DNA of 64,000 nucleotides from Odontesthes bonariensis (lineage: Eukaryota > Chordata > Actinopteri > Atheriniformes > Atherinopsidae), in assembly GCF_027942865.1 (NCBI RefSeq), contig NC_134528.1, positions 6,691,586-6,755,585 of the forward strand, given 5' to 3'. This document shows positions 25,701 to 41,200 of the stretch, one piece after another. A model generated the notes under the pieces. It did not search any database and was not told where the DNA came from. It saw nothing but the letters and a program-made list of their open reading frames with translations. Both the position numbers and the translations under genes were made by a program. Within the stretch, counting starts at the first letter, position 1. Every line of letters begins with the position of its first letter.

Positions 25701-28700
25701 ATATCGAGGAACATTTGCTTCAGTTTCCTTCTGCTTTTGATTTATTTAAACCTTTACTTCTGACTGACCTGACTGGCCGAGAAGTCGAATGCCACGTCAA
25801 ACATGTAAGTCTTCTCCCTGGAGCGGTTGGCACGCAGGATGTCGTCTGGGTCTTCCATGGGGTCCATCAGAACCACCATCTGAAGATTGAGAAGAATGGA
25901 GATGCAGTGAAAATGAAAGACAGCAACACAGTGTGACGAAGTGGTTTGCGTCCGGGCCAACGTTGACATTTAAGTAGCCAATGCCTTGATAATATGTCTC
26001 TTTGTCAATCACCGTAGGATGCGGTGTTAATGAGCAAATGGGACCTCGGTAAAGTGAGGTGAAGCTTTAAAGTGTGACAGTTGAAATGTCACGGAAATAC
26101 AAATTACCGCGTCAACTCAATTCTGCTGGGATTGGATGGATAACATGTGATATTATTGTAACATCAACCAGATGTCTAATTAGTTTTACATTTTTTCTTA
26201 AGGAAAATGGCGATTAAAAGAGAGATGTGAAAAGAAAATTTAAAGTACAACAGGTATAAAGCACATCTGTGGCAACAGCTATCAGGGTTAGCAAACACTA
26301 AACAGATGTTTGTTGTACCATATGTTTCTGTTGAGTCAACCTGCATGTGGTGCATCTCTGGAAAGATGCCAGAAACACAATCATAGCTTTCAATCCAGCA
26401 AATCAGTAAAGTCATTTCTATGTTTCTGGCACATTTGCTGAGGCTACCGACCATTCGACTGATGAAGCACCTCCAGCAAAACGAGATGAGGTCTGGCATC
26501 CACTTAATGACCATCAAGTATGCCTTTTCTTATGCATTTTGTGCCGTTTGTTTGTCTGTAGGCAAACAACCAATTTGATATCAAATAAAACTTGGTAGAG
26601 ACATAGAGTTTAAGTGTTAAGATGTTTGCAAAAGGAAAAATGGTATGTGTTACGTGTTAAAAAGATTGAAAAAAAAGACAAAACTGTGTGCTGTAATCAG
26701 ACTAACCCACAACTATCTGATAGTCCACTGATGCATGACTGAATAATGATTAAATATGCTGCTCAAAAGCTTGATGTATGAAGGTGTTAGTGGCCTATCT
26801 TACCAGTGCTCTAAATGTTTCAATGTGAATGCATACTAAACTGGATGTTACTGAGTGTACTATTCATTCAAAGAGACATCGTCTTATAACACTTTTTCAG
26901 ATGTAACTGCCTTGAAGAAATTGTTCATATTTAGGCAGGTTTGGTCTTTGGCCAAATTTGCATTCAGACTGCAAACTCTAGGGGCAGAAGCTTGAAACTT
27001 GAATCACTGAATGAATCTATTTTTAAATATGTTCATAACGGAGGTGAATTCTCCAAAGTTCAGGAAAAGGACCGTGTCAGGAACACTTCTCTTCCTGTGA
27101 AATGTCTGTAAAGGTCAACCTGTCCTGCAAACCTGTTCTTTCTCATTTTCCATGCTCCACCTGCCCTTATTCTTCTGCTTCTCCTGTGCGTCTCTCCTGT
27201 TTCTTACAGGTGTGGGTTTGCCAGCCTGGGAGTTGACACGGACCCCCAGTGACACCTTCCCAACATTGCAGCTAATAACCTTCCACACTTTATTACGGTA
27301 GGTGCTGTAAGAGAGCACCTTAAATGATGACGGTTGGAGTGGGTAATGTTGTGTGCAGTCACCTTATAATCGCTGCTGGCATCAGCCTTACACCTAAAGT
27401 CACAGCTCGTTTCACATCTTTAATTACATTTATTTTTCTCCTGAAAACAAGTTGCGTCAAATTATCACTGAATCAAATCACAATCGCCTTTAGTCTTGAA
27501 ATCTAATGAGCTACTCGGCTGACTCTCCGTGCACCCGCTGCAGCACACACATTTAGAATGAGTCATTCCGATCAGACCGACAGAGACATATCAAACAGAG
27601 AGAAGAAGAGGCATAAAAAAATGGTGTGAAATCACATTTAGAAGTATTGAAACGTCAATGGAAGCGACATTCCTCAAAATATGACAGGCTGTCCTTATAA
27701 CAAATATCTGTATGATACAGACACACAAGCATGTATGTACGCATTTATGCCAACGCTCAGTCACTCGGGCCATCTGCAAGGCTCTGGAATCAATGAAGAA
27801 GTAGCCTTCATGTCGAGGAAATTTGTAGCATGTTGAAGACAGACACAAGCTCCAGTTCATTTAAAGGGAACGTGAGAGTCTGTTGTGTTGGCAAAAACTG
27901 TGCTTTTCTGCACAGTTTGCGTAGAACCATCACACTTGATGTGGATTTACAGACTAAAATGTCACTCTGTTCTGATTATGCTGCTTGACGAAGCCAAAGT
28001 CTAACCCAAAAACATCAGTAAATCACAGCTCTCACAAAAGGATGTTTCAGGGACAAACAGCACAGCGTGGCATCAAATAAAAATGTCAAAAATGGCTGAC
28101 CAATCGCCGAGCCAGTGGGGCTGCAATTAACTTGGGCATGTTGCATGCAGCTAAAGGAAAACTGTCACTCTCAGAACTGTAGGTTTGAGTCTCCAGCGAC
28201 TGACAGAAAAGTCAACAACAATAAGGAACCTTTGAGTCTTGGGATTTTCCAAGTGTGCTCTGCTGGTCAGCTTCATTCAGAAGCAGACCTGGAGAGTCCT
28301 CCCAGAACCGTCACGCTGAAGCACCCTTCCTGTTTGATGACGCCCTCAACCACCGAGCCGCTCACTTTGAAGCCTCTCTTATTGAAATTCAAGAGGAGAG
28401 ATTTCACTTCTAATAAAATGACAACAACACACAAAGGCAGAGGGGGTGCAGGCTTGCACTGGCTTCACTCTGCAAATAGGTGGACAGCAGTAATGAGGGT
28501 AAAGTACTCAAGAGAACAAGGGAAGATAGAGAAATGGGAGAGACAAACAACACTTAATCTTGGCACAAGGAAAGCATGTGTGGAAAAGAGGACAGTGTGA
28601 AGCCATTAATACTGCTCTCTTTCTGATCCTTTTTCCTTTTCCTCATCCTAGCTGCAATGACGTACAAGTTGTGATCGCATTTCAGAGAAAAGATACTGAG

Positions 28701-29093
28701 AACAAATGGGTACTTCTTTTGATATGCAAGGTCAGAAACTCTGAAGCCTCTTGGCCAATCTGATATCCTTCACCAACAATGCAAGTGGTATCAGAATAAG
28801 AAAACTTCACTGTCTGCCGTGGCAGAACATCTTCTTCATATACCAGAGACTTGACATAAAAAGGATCCATTCCTAAAACAGAATAAAATCAGCTTGTGCA
28901 TTATAAGACAGGAAAAAAAGGATTATTGTTTATTTAACATGTTTATAGTGGTGGGAACAAAGGATTTAAATAAATAACAAATATTAATATTGTTTTTCCT
29001 GTCTAAAGAAACTTTATGCCGTATTTGGGTTTCACCAGTAATTCTATTTGCTTGGATAATGAACCAGCAAAGCTTTAATTTATTCTCGACAGT

Positions 29094-29130
<37 letters not shown>

Positions 29131-32100
29131 GGCCCAAACAATGGATGGCAAGGATGCCTTCCTGTACACTGAATTAATGTTTATTTGAAGGAAAATGCTT
29201 GAAAGCTCCTGCCTGTCCATTCACCCTAAGAGCTTCAAAGACAGAGTAGAAGGGAATCAGATATCCGCAGACCCCCACAACACAACTCTTAGAGATGTTG
29301 GACTCCAAAGAGGTCTTTCTTATTGAAACATCGGGCTATCTACCTGTGTCTAATATCTAGACTTTCATTCCTGATGTGGGCCAATATGTTATCTGCATAA
29401 TTAAGAGGTGTAAAGGCCCTACTATTCCAGGTTATACTGGTTGTATTCAGTCTAAAGAATTTTCGTGGCAAACGCCACCTAATGATGAGAAGAAGAGGCC
29501 AAGTCCTTGGGCCTCAGAGGTAAGGACAGGCAAGTCCAAAAACAAGTCTGTAAGGTGACATCTAAATGAACAAGGGGTCCCCATTTCAGCCTTGTTGACA
29601 CAACTATCACAAAAAAACAGAACGTTATAGCAATTTGTAACAGTGGCAATCGGGCAAAGCTGAGACGTAAGTGATGGTGCAAAGTGCAGACACAGAAAAT
29701 GAACAGCAGGGAAAGAGATTAAGCTGTTAAATAATTTCATGATCGTGGCTATTCTATTCTCGTCCAATGACAGCTGGGATAGCCCCCCCCCCCGACTCTG
29801 AATTGGATTAAGCGGGTATAGAAAATGGACGGATGGCTATTCTGTGAGATACTAGCTCTAAGTCTGTAGAGTATATTTGGGAAGTTACAAGAGGATTACC
29901 ACACCAGACTGATTGGAGAAGTTAACCTCTTCATAAGTACATTTCAACCATGTCAACAAAAACATAATCATAAGCAGGCACATAAGCAGTCTGCGAACAT
30001 CATATGTGACCATTTATAAATCATAACAATCAACTAAAAGTTTATTTACAGGTTAACTGTAACTGATTACATCATATTCAACACAACACAATTTCTCAGA
30101 GGACTTTTGCTTGTTTTGTTTTTTTTACGGTAACTTCCTTTTTTTGACTAATCGTGATCTCCACTGAGTACACGACAAACAACAACCATTGTACTGACAA
30201 AAAAAATTCACTGTTGGTGTAGCTTCTACAATCTGACAGCGGTGATTACACATTTTTGCACCTTTGAGGACACATTTTGAGGTGAAAAAGATTTTGTCGA
30301 AACGAAACGTTTAACCAAGAGAGAAATATAGCTTTTCAAATGTTGGCAGCTCAAAGTCGATATTATTATATATGCATGGTGTGGCAGTGTAATTGTGTTC
30401 CTTGAGAAAGCTAATGAGCATTCAACAATGCTCTTACATAACCGCAAGTGTAGTAGGTATCAAATGACCGCGCAGAGTTTTGTCTCCCTGCATGCACTTG
30501 GGGAAAATCATTATGGGCAAAGGTGATGATAACACCTCTAGTCCCATCTGTTGCCTGGAGTTCTCGAGTTACAGTACCTCACAGCTCCACCCATGAACAT
30601 CCACATCTAGCAGCTGCTGCTTGAGAAAGTCTTCCAATAAGACTGTGAGGTTCTGGCTCTGATGACATCGTGTGGCAACATAGGACTGGATGTCTGGTCA
30701 TGTGCCTATGGATTTCATTGCTTGTAGTGACCATTTGTCCATAAAATACAAATTAAACTTAAAACAAACAAAATCAAAAGACCACTGGTTCCCCATGGGG
30801 ATGTGGTTTATCGCAGGCAAAAGAAGATGAATGTCCAAAATGAATTCTTGCGTCTTCTGATGATTTATTTCAAAACAATAAAACAAACAAAAGAACAAAG
30901 AAAACCATGCCTGCTGCTCTCTCCTTTTCCCTGGTAAAAAAACCATTGGCCCACCCAGGTGCATGCTGGTACTCCAGGTGCCTACCTACACAAATAGCTT
31001 CAGGTGCCCAGTGTGACCCAATTACCAAAATATTCTAAACAAATAACTAACAAAGAATATTAGCAAAAAATATAATCTAAATAAAGCACTTAAAATAATC
31101 AAATAAAGTTACTCATAATTAGCTAATCAAATTTACAACTAGAACCAAAAACGAAAACTAACTTTACAAATAGCTCCTACATTGCTAATGGGCTATTCCG
31201 AGCCTTTCAGACTTTGTCAACACTTGCAGGTGCCCTTCACACCAGACTGTCCTCTGCATTCAATTAAGAAGCTTCAGAGAAACAAAGACACTGGGGTGAA
31301 GCACCTGTCAGTATTAGCTGTTGAGCCCCTACGTCCACTCAGAGTACCGAACGGGTTCAGGAACATGGCGGTCTCCTGGAAAACATTAAATCTCCCACAC
31401 ATTCTCGCTCCATCTGGCAGTTGCATGGAACCATGCACTTATATATAGACAGCAACAAACAAAGAGGCATGTACTCTGCAACAAGCAGGTTTGTGAAAGT
31501 AGTAAGGTGGCATAAGAGAAGAGGCCTGTCTATTCAACATAACCCGTCTGTGTATAAAGTGACAAATGTTTGAGTAAAACACTAAATAAAAAAGCATTAA
31601 AGGAGTGATAAGCAGAACTAATCTCAGGATGGCATACAGTTTAAAGAGGTAACCCTCTAGTAACATTCTAGTGGAGCATTTTTGGTTCGTAATATATTAG
31701 TGTGAAAAAGAGGAAAGAGCCTGCAAGAGCTTGGATGAGGTCCCAGATATACTGTAAACAGGCTCTAAGTAACTTTACAACAGGAACATTATCCAAAACA
31801 CAGCTCAAAATCCACAATGAGTCGCCAAGAGCCACAAGCCGGGGGATTTTGCCATATCTCTAGCGTAGTTCCAATCTAAACATCATCAAATATCTGTGAA
31901 CAGACCTCAAAAGATCAGTACGTACAAGGCGGCACAAGAATCACAGAACTAGCAGCCTGTGTCTTGAGGATTGAATGAAAACCCCTCAAACAAAAACTGA
32001 AAGCCTTTAACTTACAATGAAAAAGTGCTGTGATTCTTAAAAAAAGAACACACTAATCCTCTATCATCCAAATCAGCTGTACCAACTGTCTGCTGGCAGA

Positions 32101-35100
32101 ATCAGCCCGTTCAGCTCTTAATTCGATATACACGAATCATGAATTCAACAGGCTTCAGACATGATTAAATCAGTGGACAACTGCAAGGCAACCGCTCTCC
32201 AAACACAACATAAACCTGATACTGTTGAAAACCTTTCAAAATGTTTTTTTTTTCCATAAATTTTTTAAATTTCCTTGAGCTTTGAGCATTACATACGTAA
32301 GCAGTGTGGCAGATATGGCTCAGGCAGGCTTACTTCCAGTACTTTTTAATATGTGTTGTACAGAACCAGCGGAGCAAGACTTTAAAGGGTTAAATATCTG
32401 TTCGTCAAGTTTACCCGTTTCAACCAATTATTTCAATCAATAGTCATTTTACAGCTGAACCTTAAGCAGACAGAAACAGTTTGTGGCGGTCACGGCGTGA
32501 CTTCAATCCACCATTTAGCTGCTTTATCGACCCAACTATCAGCACCGACTGCTTCTCCGGCTCGGCTCGTAGACCAGATCTCCCAACGATCCGGAAAGCT
32601 CAGAGCTTTAGGTGAATGACGTCAAGGTCCAAGTTTCCACTAGGTCTTTAGTGGCTCATTCTGTTGCCTCAAATCACCCCTTTTTGTTGACTGCTGACAA
32701 ACTCACGGGTGCTCCTGAAGTGGTCATCAGTTTTGACACAAGTCAAATAGGATCTGAGAAGTGCACAAACTTAAAAAGAAAGCAATTTCCTGGTTGACAG
32801 CCTCTGTGCAGACGGTGATATCTTTAGCATTTTTAATTATGCTACCCTCTGTCACAATGGATAACACAGGCTACAGCTACTTTCATTTGGATGCCGGGCA
32901 TGACTCAATTTAACTTGACCCCGGGGCCTCACAAAACAAAGTGGCCAGAGCGTGGATTTACACGCTGTGGCTCTGGAAAAGGAGGCTCCTAAAATATTCA
33001 TATCCTCGCAAGGAGCCAAAGTCAAACAACAGCTTGCTTATGCAATGACATGAAACCAATTTGCATGATGGAGGTTTCTAAGCACCATAAAAAGCAGCGG
33101 GGTGCGATAGAGCACCGCGACCCGTGCTTTTCTTGGTTGATCAACAGCACCACAGCACCTGCTGTTCTGCTCATTAAAGCAGGAGGGATCACTTGGTTGG
33201 CCATCTTGCTGATTATAACACTGCGTGCTCCTGCCGCAGATCCATAATTCAAAGCCTGGATGTGGTGCGGTTTCCCAAGTCAGCTAACCCGGGTGGTTCT
33301 GTCTGACTCGCTCCACTGCTGTGTGCAAAGCAGCAACTGCTGCCAACATCGGGAACAAAAGTCAGCAGCTGTGGAGGCACAGGTTTATTACACCTATGTA
33401 CAGGCTTGGGTCTCTGAGACATTTGAAATTGGTCAACGTGCACCAGCTGCCACTCATGCTGCAATGCCAAATGCACCAGACCAAAGGCAAATTTGTTTTC
33501 CTGTTTTTCTATCTGTGTGTTCGCATTTATTGTCCACGATAATTACGAGCGGGCTTCTATTTCTCACAGCCGGCAGCTACAACTGGAGAGAAACCGCTGC
33601 ATCGAGCAAAACTTTTTACCTGAAATTAACACGAAGACGTCGACGTGAACAGATCAATGCGGCAGCAAAAAATAGGACTGATGAACAAAAAAAGGAAACC
33701 CAAAGAGAAGAGAGATTAGAACAGAAACATTGGACGATGGCACTAATTTTAACAGATGGAGGATCATTTTAAACAAAAAAAAAAAAAACAGATGGCTGCT
33801 GAATCAGAGTGATAGAGCCTCACCATCATACCACCTGTAATGATGTAAAGTTTTATTGTTTACATTGGTGGCTTGTCTTTATGGCTCCGACTTCCACAGC
33901 CATAGGGTTGTATCCTTTTTCCAGCAAGCTAAAAGGGTTGACCCTGAATGTATCATAAAGATTAAGAGGAGTGTTTTGTCCATGTGTCACATCTAGTGGT
34001 GGATGTCCATCTCTGCATGCAATTTCTCCCGAGACACGTCATTTGTTAAACCCTCATCACCTCGTGACAGTGTGGTTGCCATGGAAGCGTTTCCAATTCA
34101 TGACTGCATTATTTCAATTGAACAGAATATTTAGAATTAAAAAAAAAAAAAAAAAAAAAAAAGAGCTCAGCTATTTGGACGTAGATGTGCAAGTAGCTCT
34201 GGTGATAACGATCCAAAAAGAAACATCTCAACAGCGACTGCAACACCCACAATTTGCAAGCACCCAGCCACCAAAGTACTGAACAAAAGTCAGACTTAAG
34301 GAGTAAAATATACTTTGGGTTGTTTCTTCAGAGACATAGTATGACTAGAGTCAGTCATCCAACACCTGTACTATTAATCTATCCTGCTATGAGTCGTCAA
34401 CACAAAGAGAAACACCTCTTAATCTGAGTTATGCATTTTCCTTTCATCTCCAGGCAGATATTCATCTCTAATGTAATAACCAGCATCCATCATAATATGT
34501 CAGAAGTATGTATATCTGTGAGTGTGTCCTGGAATGTCACTGCATTACTTTCCATTATCTTTATGCCACTGTGTGGCATAAAGATAATGACAGACATAAC
34601 AGCTGACATTTCACAATACCATTTGTGTGCTGTGTTGAGAAAACAGCAAAGTACAAAGGATCAAGACCGCAAAAAAAAAAAAAAGAAGCCATCCTGTCCA
34701 AGCAGTGACCTTCGTGGGGCAACCTTTCAAGCTGCCCTTTCAGAAATGCAACCAAAGCTTTGGAAAATCCACAGTGCACAATTGTAGCGGGTTATCCGAT
34801 AGAAACAGTCAGCGCTGCCCTCTGCACCCCAACAATGCCACCGAAGATCCTGTTTCAGGGTCTCTCCACGATTGTAGGTGTCTGTTTGACCACAGTGTAC
34901 CTGATACAGCATGCCTGATTGCAAAGTCTGCTCTTCAGCTGAGGTTACATAAGATGTCTGGCTGTGGCAAATGAATGCCAAACTGGTATCGTCGGATGAG
35001 GGTCTTTGTAATTCCAACTCAGACACTCGATAATAAACACAAAAGGACTCACAAGCTTTAGCACATGAGCAACAAGAGGTCTTAAAGGACCAGATGACAA

Positions 35101-38100
35101 AAATGAATTTTCGACCTTCCTTTCTTTCAATTTCCCTCCCATGCTCATTACCCTTGCTTGTTATGTTTAACAGATGTATTGCTGCATGGAACAACAATAG
35201 ATGGTTAAAAAAAGATAAGAGCAAAATCACTGTGCCTTGATGTTGCCAATAATGACACTCTCAACATAGAACAGAAAGAAAAGCATTCACGTGTGAGATG
35301 GTTTTATTGCATACAAACCCCCGTCTGTTCGCCTTTTCTTTGGTTCTTATGTTTGTATTGATATTCATAAGACACTTTAGAGCTCACAGACTTTTCAAAA
35401 CACACTGTCCTTGGCAGAAGAAACTAGGTTGATTACCAATGAGGCCATTATCTAACCACATGGGATTGTCATCGCAAACAACAAACATCCACCAACTGGC
35501 AGGACAGCTCGGTAGCTGCAGGCCAGAGGCGTAGGCAGGTGTTTATTAAAAGGTCAGGCAAAAACTCAAAGCCAGGGGCCGGAGGATGGCCATAACACAT
35601 AAACTAGGCTAATCGTCAATTACCCAGACAACAACACACAGGACCGCGTTACAGTCGTGAGGTCTTTTTGGGTCAACACCTAACCTCGGAATGCCCATCT
35701 GAGGACCAACTTAGGAGTCAACTCTACAGCCGATTGAGACTCAGAGGTGTTCAAACTATTGTGTTATTTGTGGAGAAGGGATAATGGATTCTACATTTCT
35801 CAATTAAAAATGTAAAATGTGAAACACTGCGAGCAAGGTTAAAGTTCTGATATGGAAAGGCATTATGTTTGATATTTAGGTGGTTTAACTCCCTGTTTTC
35901 CATAATTTTCAAAGGAACTGTTGATAATCCAACTTTTATATTCTTCTAATCCCCTGAGATGACTACTGTATGTATCATCCACATCAGGAGCATTTTTGCT
36001 TACATCTAAACAAGAATAGACTGGCCAGTAGCATTTCTAGGACCTTGGAAAATGCAGCATCTGTTGTTCTTTTTAAATTCTTTCATTAGGATGAAATTCC
36101 ATTCATTTTCACGTGATTTCCCAGCTGTACGTGACTCTTCTCAGTCAGATACAGTAGATTAAAGGCAGAAAAAAAAAACATGCTGAACTTTTGGTAAGTA
36201 CTGTCCCTCAAAGGATCTTTTCAGATGGATGCATCAACCAGCTGCTGAAGGATCTATTCAGTACAGTGTCAAGTTAACTTCACACCCATGTTCACAAGTA
36301 ATAATAGTAATAGCAAAATGGTGCTCAACAGCATGTTATTTTCAAGTCCAATTTGCTTCCATCAGACGTGACAGAATGGGAGATGTCAGTGCAAAACACA
36401 AAGCAGCCATTAATGCTTCCTTGCGGCTTCAAGTCTTGCTGCTGAGCAACAGAAGTTTCCACGGGGTGTAGAGCATACGCCGAACTCTGCCTTTTTGAAG
36501 ATGAGTAACAGATCTCATTTACAAGAGCAAATAGAAACAAACAAACCAAAAAAAAAATCCATTAGCAAGGTGATAAGTTTGTAAAGGTCATTCTCAAAAA
36601 CTAAGTTGGTGGCTGAAACTGAGCCCACGCATAGAAAATCTGCTTAATTTTAAGAGTGTTGGACATGGAAATTTAAAATAAAAAACTTCAAACGCCAACA
36701 TGAGCGTGCTACATTTGCATGTTAGCACCATGTTTGTGGAAATATGGTTACAAAACTACACATCTAGACAAGGGATTACTCAAGTCAACTTTCCATAAAT
36801 GACAGAGCTTTTTCGACCTGCCAACAATGTGGATTAGCTGGGGCTGTACTACGCTGCTTAGCTATTGTACTTAAATACTTCCATGCGCTGCCATCCCATT
36901 ACACGTGCTGCCTACCTACAAGAGAACGAATCGCTGTGCATTAGACTGAAATCCCCACTACATCCTTAAATCCCATTGCAGACATTGGTGTTTTTTGCTG
37001 TAAACACTACAATTGCTAGCTGCAAATCAGTGCTGACATTTTTTTTTTTTTGGGTATCTATTCAATTTAGCTTTTTTTCTGACAACCTGTTGCGCTTCAC
37101 ATTCTCCGTAAATCTTCATCTTATGATTCATTTTTTTCATGAATTTGTTTTTAAGCTCTCCAAGTTGGTTTTTGCATTTGTGCAAGGACACTATGAGGGG
37201 ATGATTAGGAATTACTGTACACTTTAGGTAATGAAGCAATATTAAAATGGACCATCCGGTCATCCAATAACAATGGCTTGGAGGAAACAGGGAAACAAGA
37301 TGCTCCTCATTTTGTTACGCAGAAAAAAAGACCAGATCTTGGAAGTGTTTTTCTAACATTTTAGTATTGCCACTAAAATGGTAAACATGTTTTGGTTTTG
37401 TAATATCTGACATAATGAGTAGATGATGTCCTCTGGGTAATTCTTTCCTTTTCATCACTTCCCTGTGGACTGACGAGTGACTCAAAAGATGCCTGAAGGC
37501 TCAGCATGGTGCAGACAGTTCTGCTACAGCGAGATACTTTTCCGTTTTGTCCAATCAAATTGGATAATTAATTCACTGTGAGTGCTGTGTGTCTCCAGCT
37601 CCATACAGCAAAGCCCCGGCTGCAACTCCAGAGGGGTTAGACCAAAGAATTAGATGTGTTTACATGAGTACCAAAAGCTGTTCAACAGAACTAACAACAG
37701 GGCCACTCCAGAGTCTACTCTCCTTCAGAGGCTGCTTGTGATGAGTTGCCATGCCCTGCCCTGCCCTCTCATCAAGATCAAGAGTGTTAAAGCACTGAGG
37801 GCACTCAGAGGGATCACACAAACACACATAGAGCCACTCACAATGGCCCTTGCTGCAGAAGAGACTTAATGGGAGGGGCAGGGATCGACAGAATCTGCAG
37901 GAGAACCACTTTGAGGTCAAGAAGGGGAGGTGGAGTCCGAGAAATGAGGAGAGCAAAGATTATCCACTTTCCAAGGACCACAGTCTATTTGGACTGACCT
38001 GTTAACCCAGTTTGTCGTAAAAGGAAGGAAAAGACTACGTTACATATGAGAAACAAAGTGTACAAGTTTCTCTTTGTAGCTGCTCTCTTTGGTGTCAATG

Positions 38101-38211
38101 TTGGCATTTTTGGTTGATGCTTGTTCTGTTTCTGTGTGAGAAAGGGCATGGCTATTTGTAGTTCCTTTCCCTCTCTTGTCCAGACGTGAAGCTATTCAAA
38201 CACTCCATCTC

Positions 38212-38252
<41 letters not shown>

Positions 38253-41200
38253 GCAGAAAATGTGTGCCCTTTTTCTAGTTTTCCCCAGATTCTTACTAGG
38301 CTATTATTAGCACTTTGAGATTTTATTGTAAATGTAAAGAAAAATAATAAAATGATAAAATGTATTATTATTATTATTATTGTTGCAATAAAAAACTCTT
38401 CCATCGGCAGAAGGGTGGGGTAACACTGACACTAAATAAAAAGGACATCTGTAGGGAGTAGGCATTCCGCATATTTAAATCAAATCTATTGTATGTGCAC
38501 GAAGAAAGGGGTGCATTTTTGTTAAAAAAAAACAACAAAAAAAAACCTGGCCCCGGGTTTTGTTGGGATAGATCCTTAAACCCTTTCACAACCAGTGAAG
38601 CGGTAAAAAACAAATTTACTCTCCATTTTCCTGTGAGAGATGCGGTTTTCTGGCACATTCAGTGGAGAAAGCTACAGTGTGTTTACAGAACAAAGCTTTT
38701 CTAATTTAAAGTGTTTTGTTTTTAAGGGGAGCAGCTCTTTCTGAATGACACTAACTACCTGGCAGCCTGGTTTCAGTCTCCTTTCACTGACAGACCTGTG
38801 TAAAGGCAATCAGAAACTCTACACTGAGCACCTGAAGTAAGGTTCAGTGTACTCCATAAGGGCAGAAAATGTACCAATTCATTGCATTATGTAATCAACT
38901 ATACATGTGCTTGGAACAAGCTTGAACGCTGTTTAGTTTAAGTCTTAATCTGGATCTGGATCAGGAGGAAAAATGGGGTGACTTTGTTTTCTTACTGGCT
39001 GCTGCTTACTCTCTTTTCGGGATCCGACTGAACCACCTACCTTTGAAAGTTTCTCCCCAGGAGATCACATGTTGGTATACGAGAGGAGAGTCTTTTTCTT
39101 TAGTCCCAGCTGTTGTGAGGAAGGGTTTTAAAGACCCCAAATGTCTGCACACAACAGCAGCTTCACTTTTGAAATATGACCACGAGAGACCACCATTAAT
39201 ACGTTGTGACACCGTCTGTTTATTGCACTCACAATCCAGGCAGCACAAACAAGCCGAACGGTACAAATGCTGCACATAGTCCTTACATCTCATTCACCTG
39301 CAAACACAAAGACAACCTTTCCTGCTGTTTTCCCTTTTTACTTGTACACATGGGGATGAATGTGGAAAAGGGGGAGAAAAAAAAGAAAAGAAACAAACAA
39401 ACAATGGCCCTGAACTTGACTGGGTGTCTCCATGGAGACAAGGCCTCACCATAAAGTATTCCCCACTGTGTGCAACTGAGGGACCGGCCCTACTGAAAAC
39501 ACGCTCAACAAGTTTGAAGTCTGAAGAGAAAGAATTCTACGAAAACATGCCTCAGTTTTGATTATCTTATCTTATGTCAAAGTCTGCAATGCCAGGAACG
39601 TTTCTGTCATTTCAGTGAGGTTGGAAGTGAGATAACGCTGTCCTCTCAGGTGTCTCATTCACAAGGTCAAAAGACTGTCTTTATCTCTTCGGGGCTAAAC
39701 TTAGCTTCGGTTTTAGCCTCTTAAGGAGGGACCTGTCACCTCTTCTGGCGTGTTATAATGAAGCGGGAAGGTAAACAATGTCTGAGTATATAAAGACCAC
39801 AGCAGAAAGTCAATACAAATGACTTACTGTTTATCATTTGATAAACAGGGCCAAGATGGCATCATTAACTCTCAGGGCTTTCATTGTTGATTTGATCTGT
39901 TTGATATTACTTTATAAACTCGTAGGTTGAAAATCTCAGTAAAACAGCCATGAGCTACATAAGGTGAGTAAGTTTAAGTACTATCATTTCTTTAAAATAG
40001 CATTAGATAAAGCATACATTTATTATTATTATTACTATTATTGTTCATTCCCGCATTTCACAAGAAGCATTGACTTTTCCAGTGTCTTGTAAATATCTTC
40101 AGGAACTTGTCTGGAATGGATCGTCTTACTAACAAATGTTAATTTTGATGTTTGCTCGGTGGATATCTCTAAGAACTACTTTCCATCCTGAATTAGAAAT
40201 GATATTCCATATGCGTTCATTTCAAGGCACCCTCTGGTCCGCCTGATTGTTCTTTCGCCCCATTAACAGATAAAGGTTTTCATGATGTCCAAGACCCCAC
40301 AGTTTAGGCTGATCTCTTCATTTCAAAAACCAAAGACTGCTACAATATTTTGTTTCTTTTCCAAACACGAGGTTTGTTATACCACCACAGTTGGGCTAAA
40401 GCACCCCTGTTTCTGGCATCTAATTTGGCATAAAAGCCCCTCTTCTATGTTGGTAACATCTGACTCATTTAAACATCTTCTTCATATATCCACCGCACTA
40501 CACGTCCAACCTGTTTACTAACAACTCCCAGCGAGTGTAACAGACAGTGGCCAAATCCTCTGGGGCTGTCAGAGGGGGAAGAGTAAGGCAGAAGAGAGAA
40601 AAAGAGCATTAGGCAGAAGGCTTAACCTGAGCTAAAACCCATCCAATGAGCTCATCTCCACAGGCTTCGTAAGCTGGAAGTTGTCTGCTTTCTGCCAGGA
40701 CAACTAGATCTGGCTACACCCATCCAGTCAGCCAAGTCAGCCACCAGCACCCTGCTAATCTGTCTGAGTACAACCTGGAGGCCATATGGTCTTTGCCCGT
40801 CTACTGTCTCACAAACAAAATACTCAGTGAGCAGCTTTGTGCAAGGCACAGTGTGTGGCGAGGACTGGGTGTGTTATTGGCATGTTCATATCTGCACGTT
40901 TAGGCTGCTGAGAGGTGGTTAAACACATTCAGCTCTCTGTGCTGATGTGACCGAACTCACCGACCTCCTCCATTCATGTGAGCACAGCTCAGGTTGGACC
41001 GTGGGTAAAAACAAACCCAGATTCCCTCAGTCCTGTTGTCTCAATAACAAGCGTGTATTGTAAGCTCCTCAAATCCTTTTCACCAACGTGTCTCAGTGCA
41101 CATGATATAACCAAATAGAGTCCAGACAGCATGACTGCCACAGTGTAATGATCCCCACAGATTTAACACACTGTGGACTGGGCTCTGTGGGCATGAAGTC

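Noticed and set aside
28115..28600. 161-codon plus-strand open frame
   Set aside because: No motif or family resemblance; it lies in an intron with no supporting signals.
33260..33772. 170-codon plus-strand open frame in kif19 intron 2
   Set aside because: No recognisable domain, no splice or promoter context, and composition like random translation. Its length alone is not convincing in a 64-kb window.
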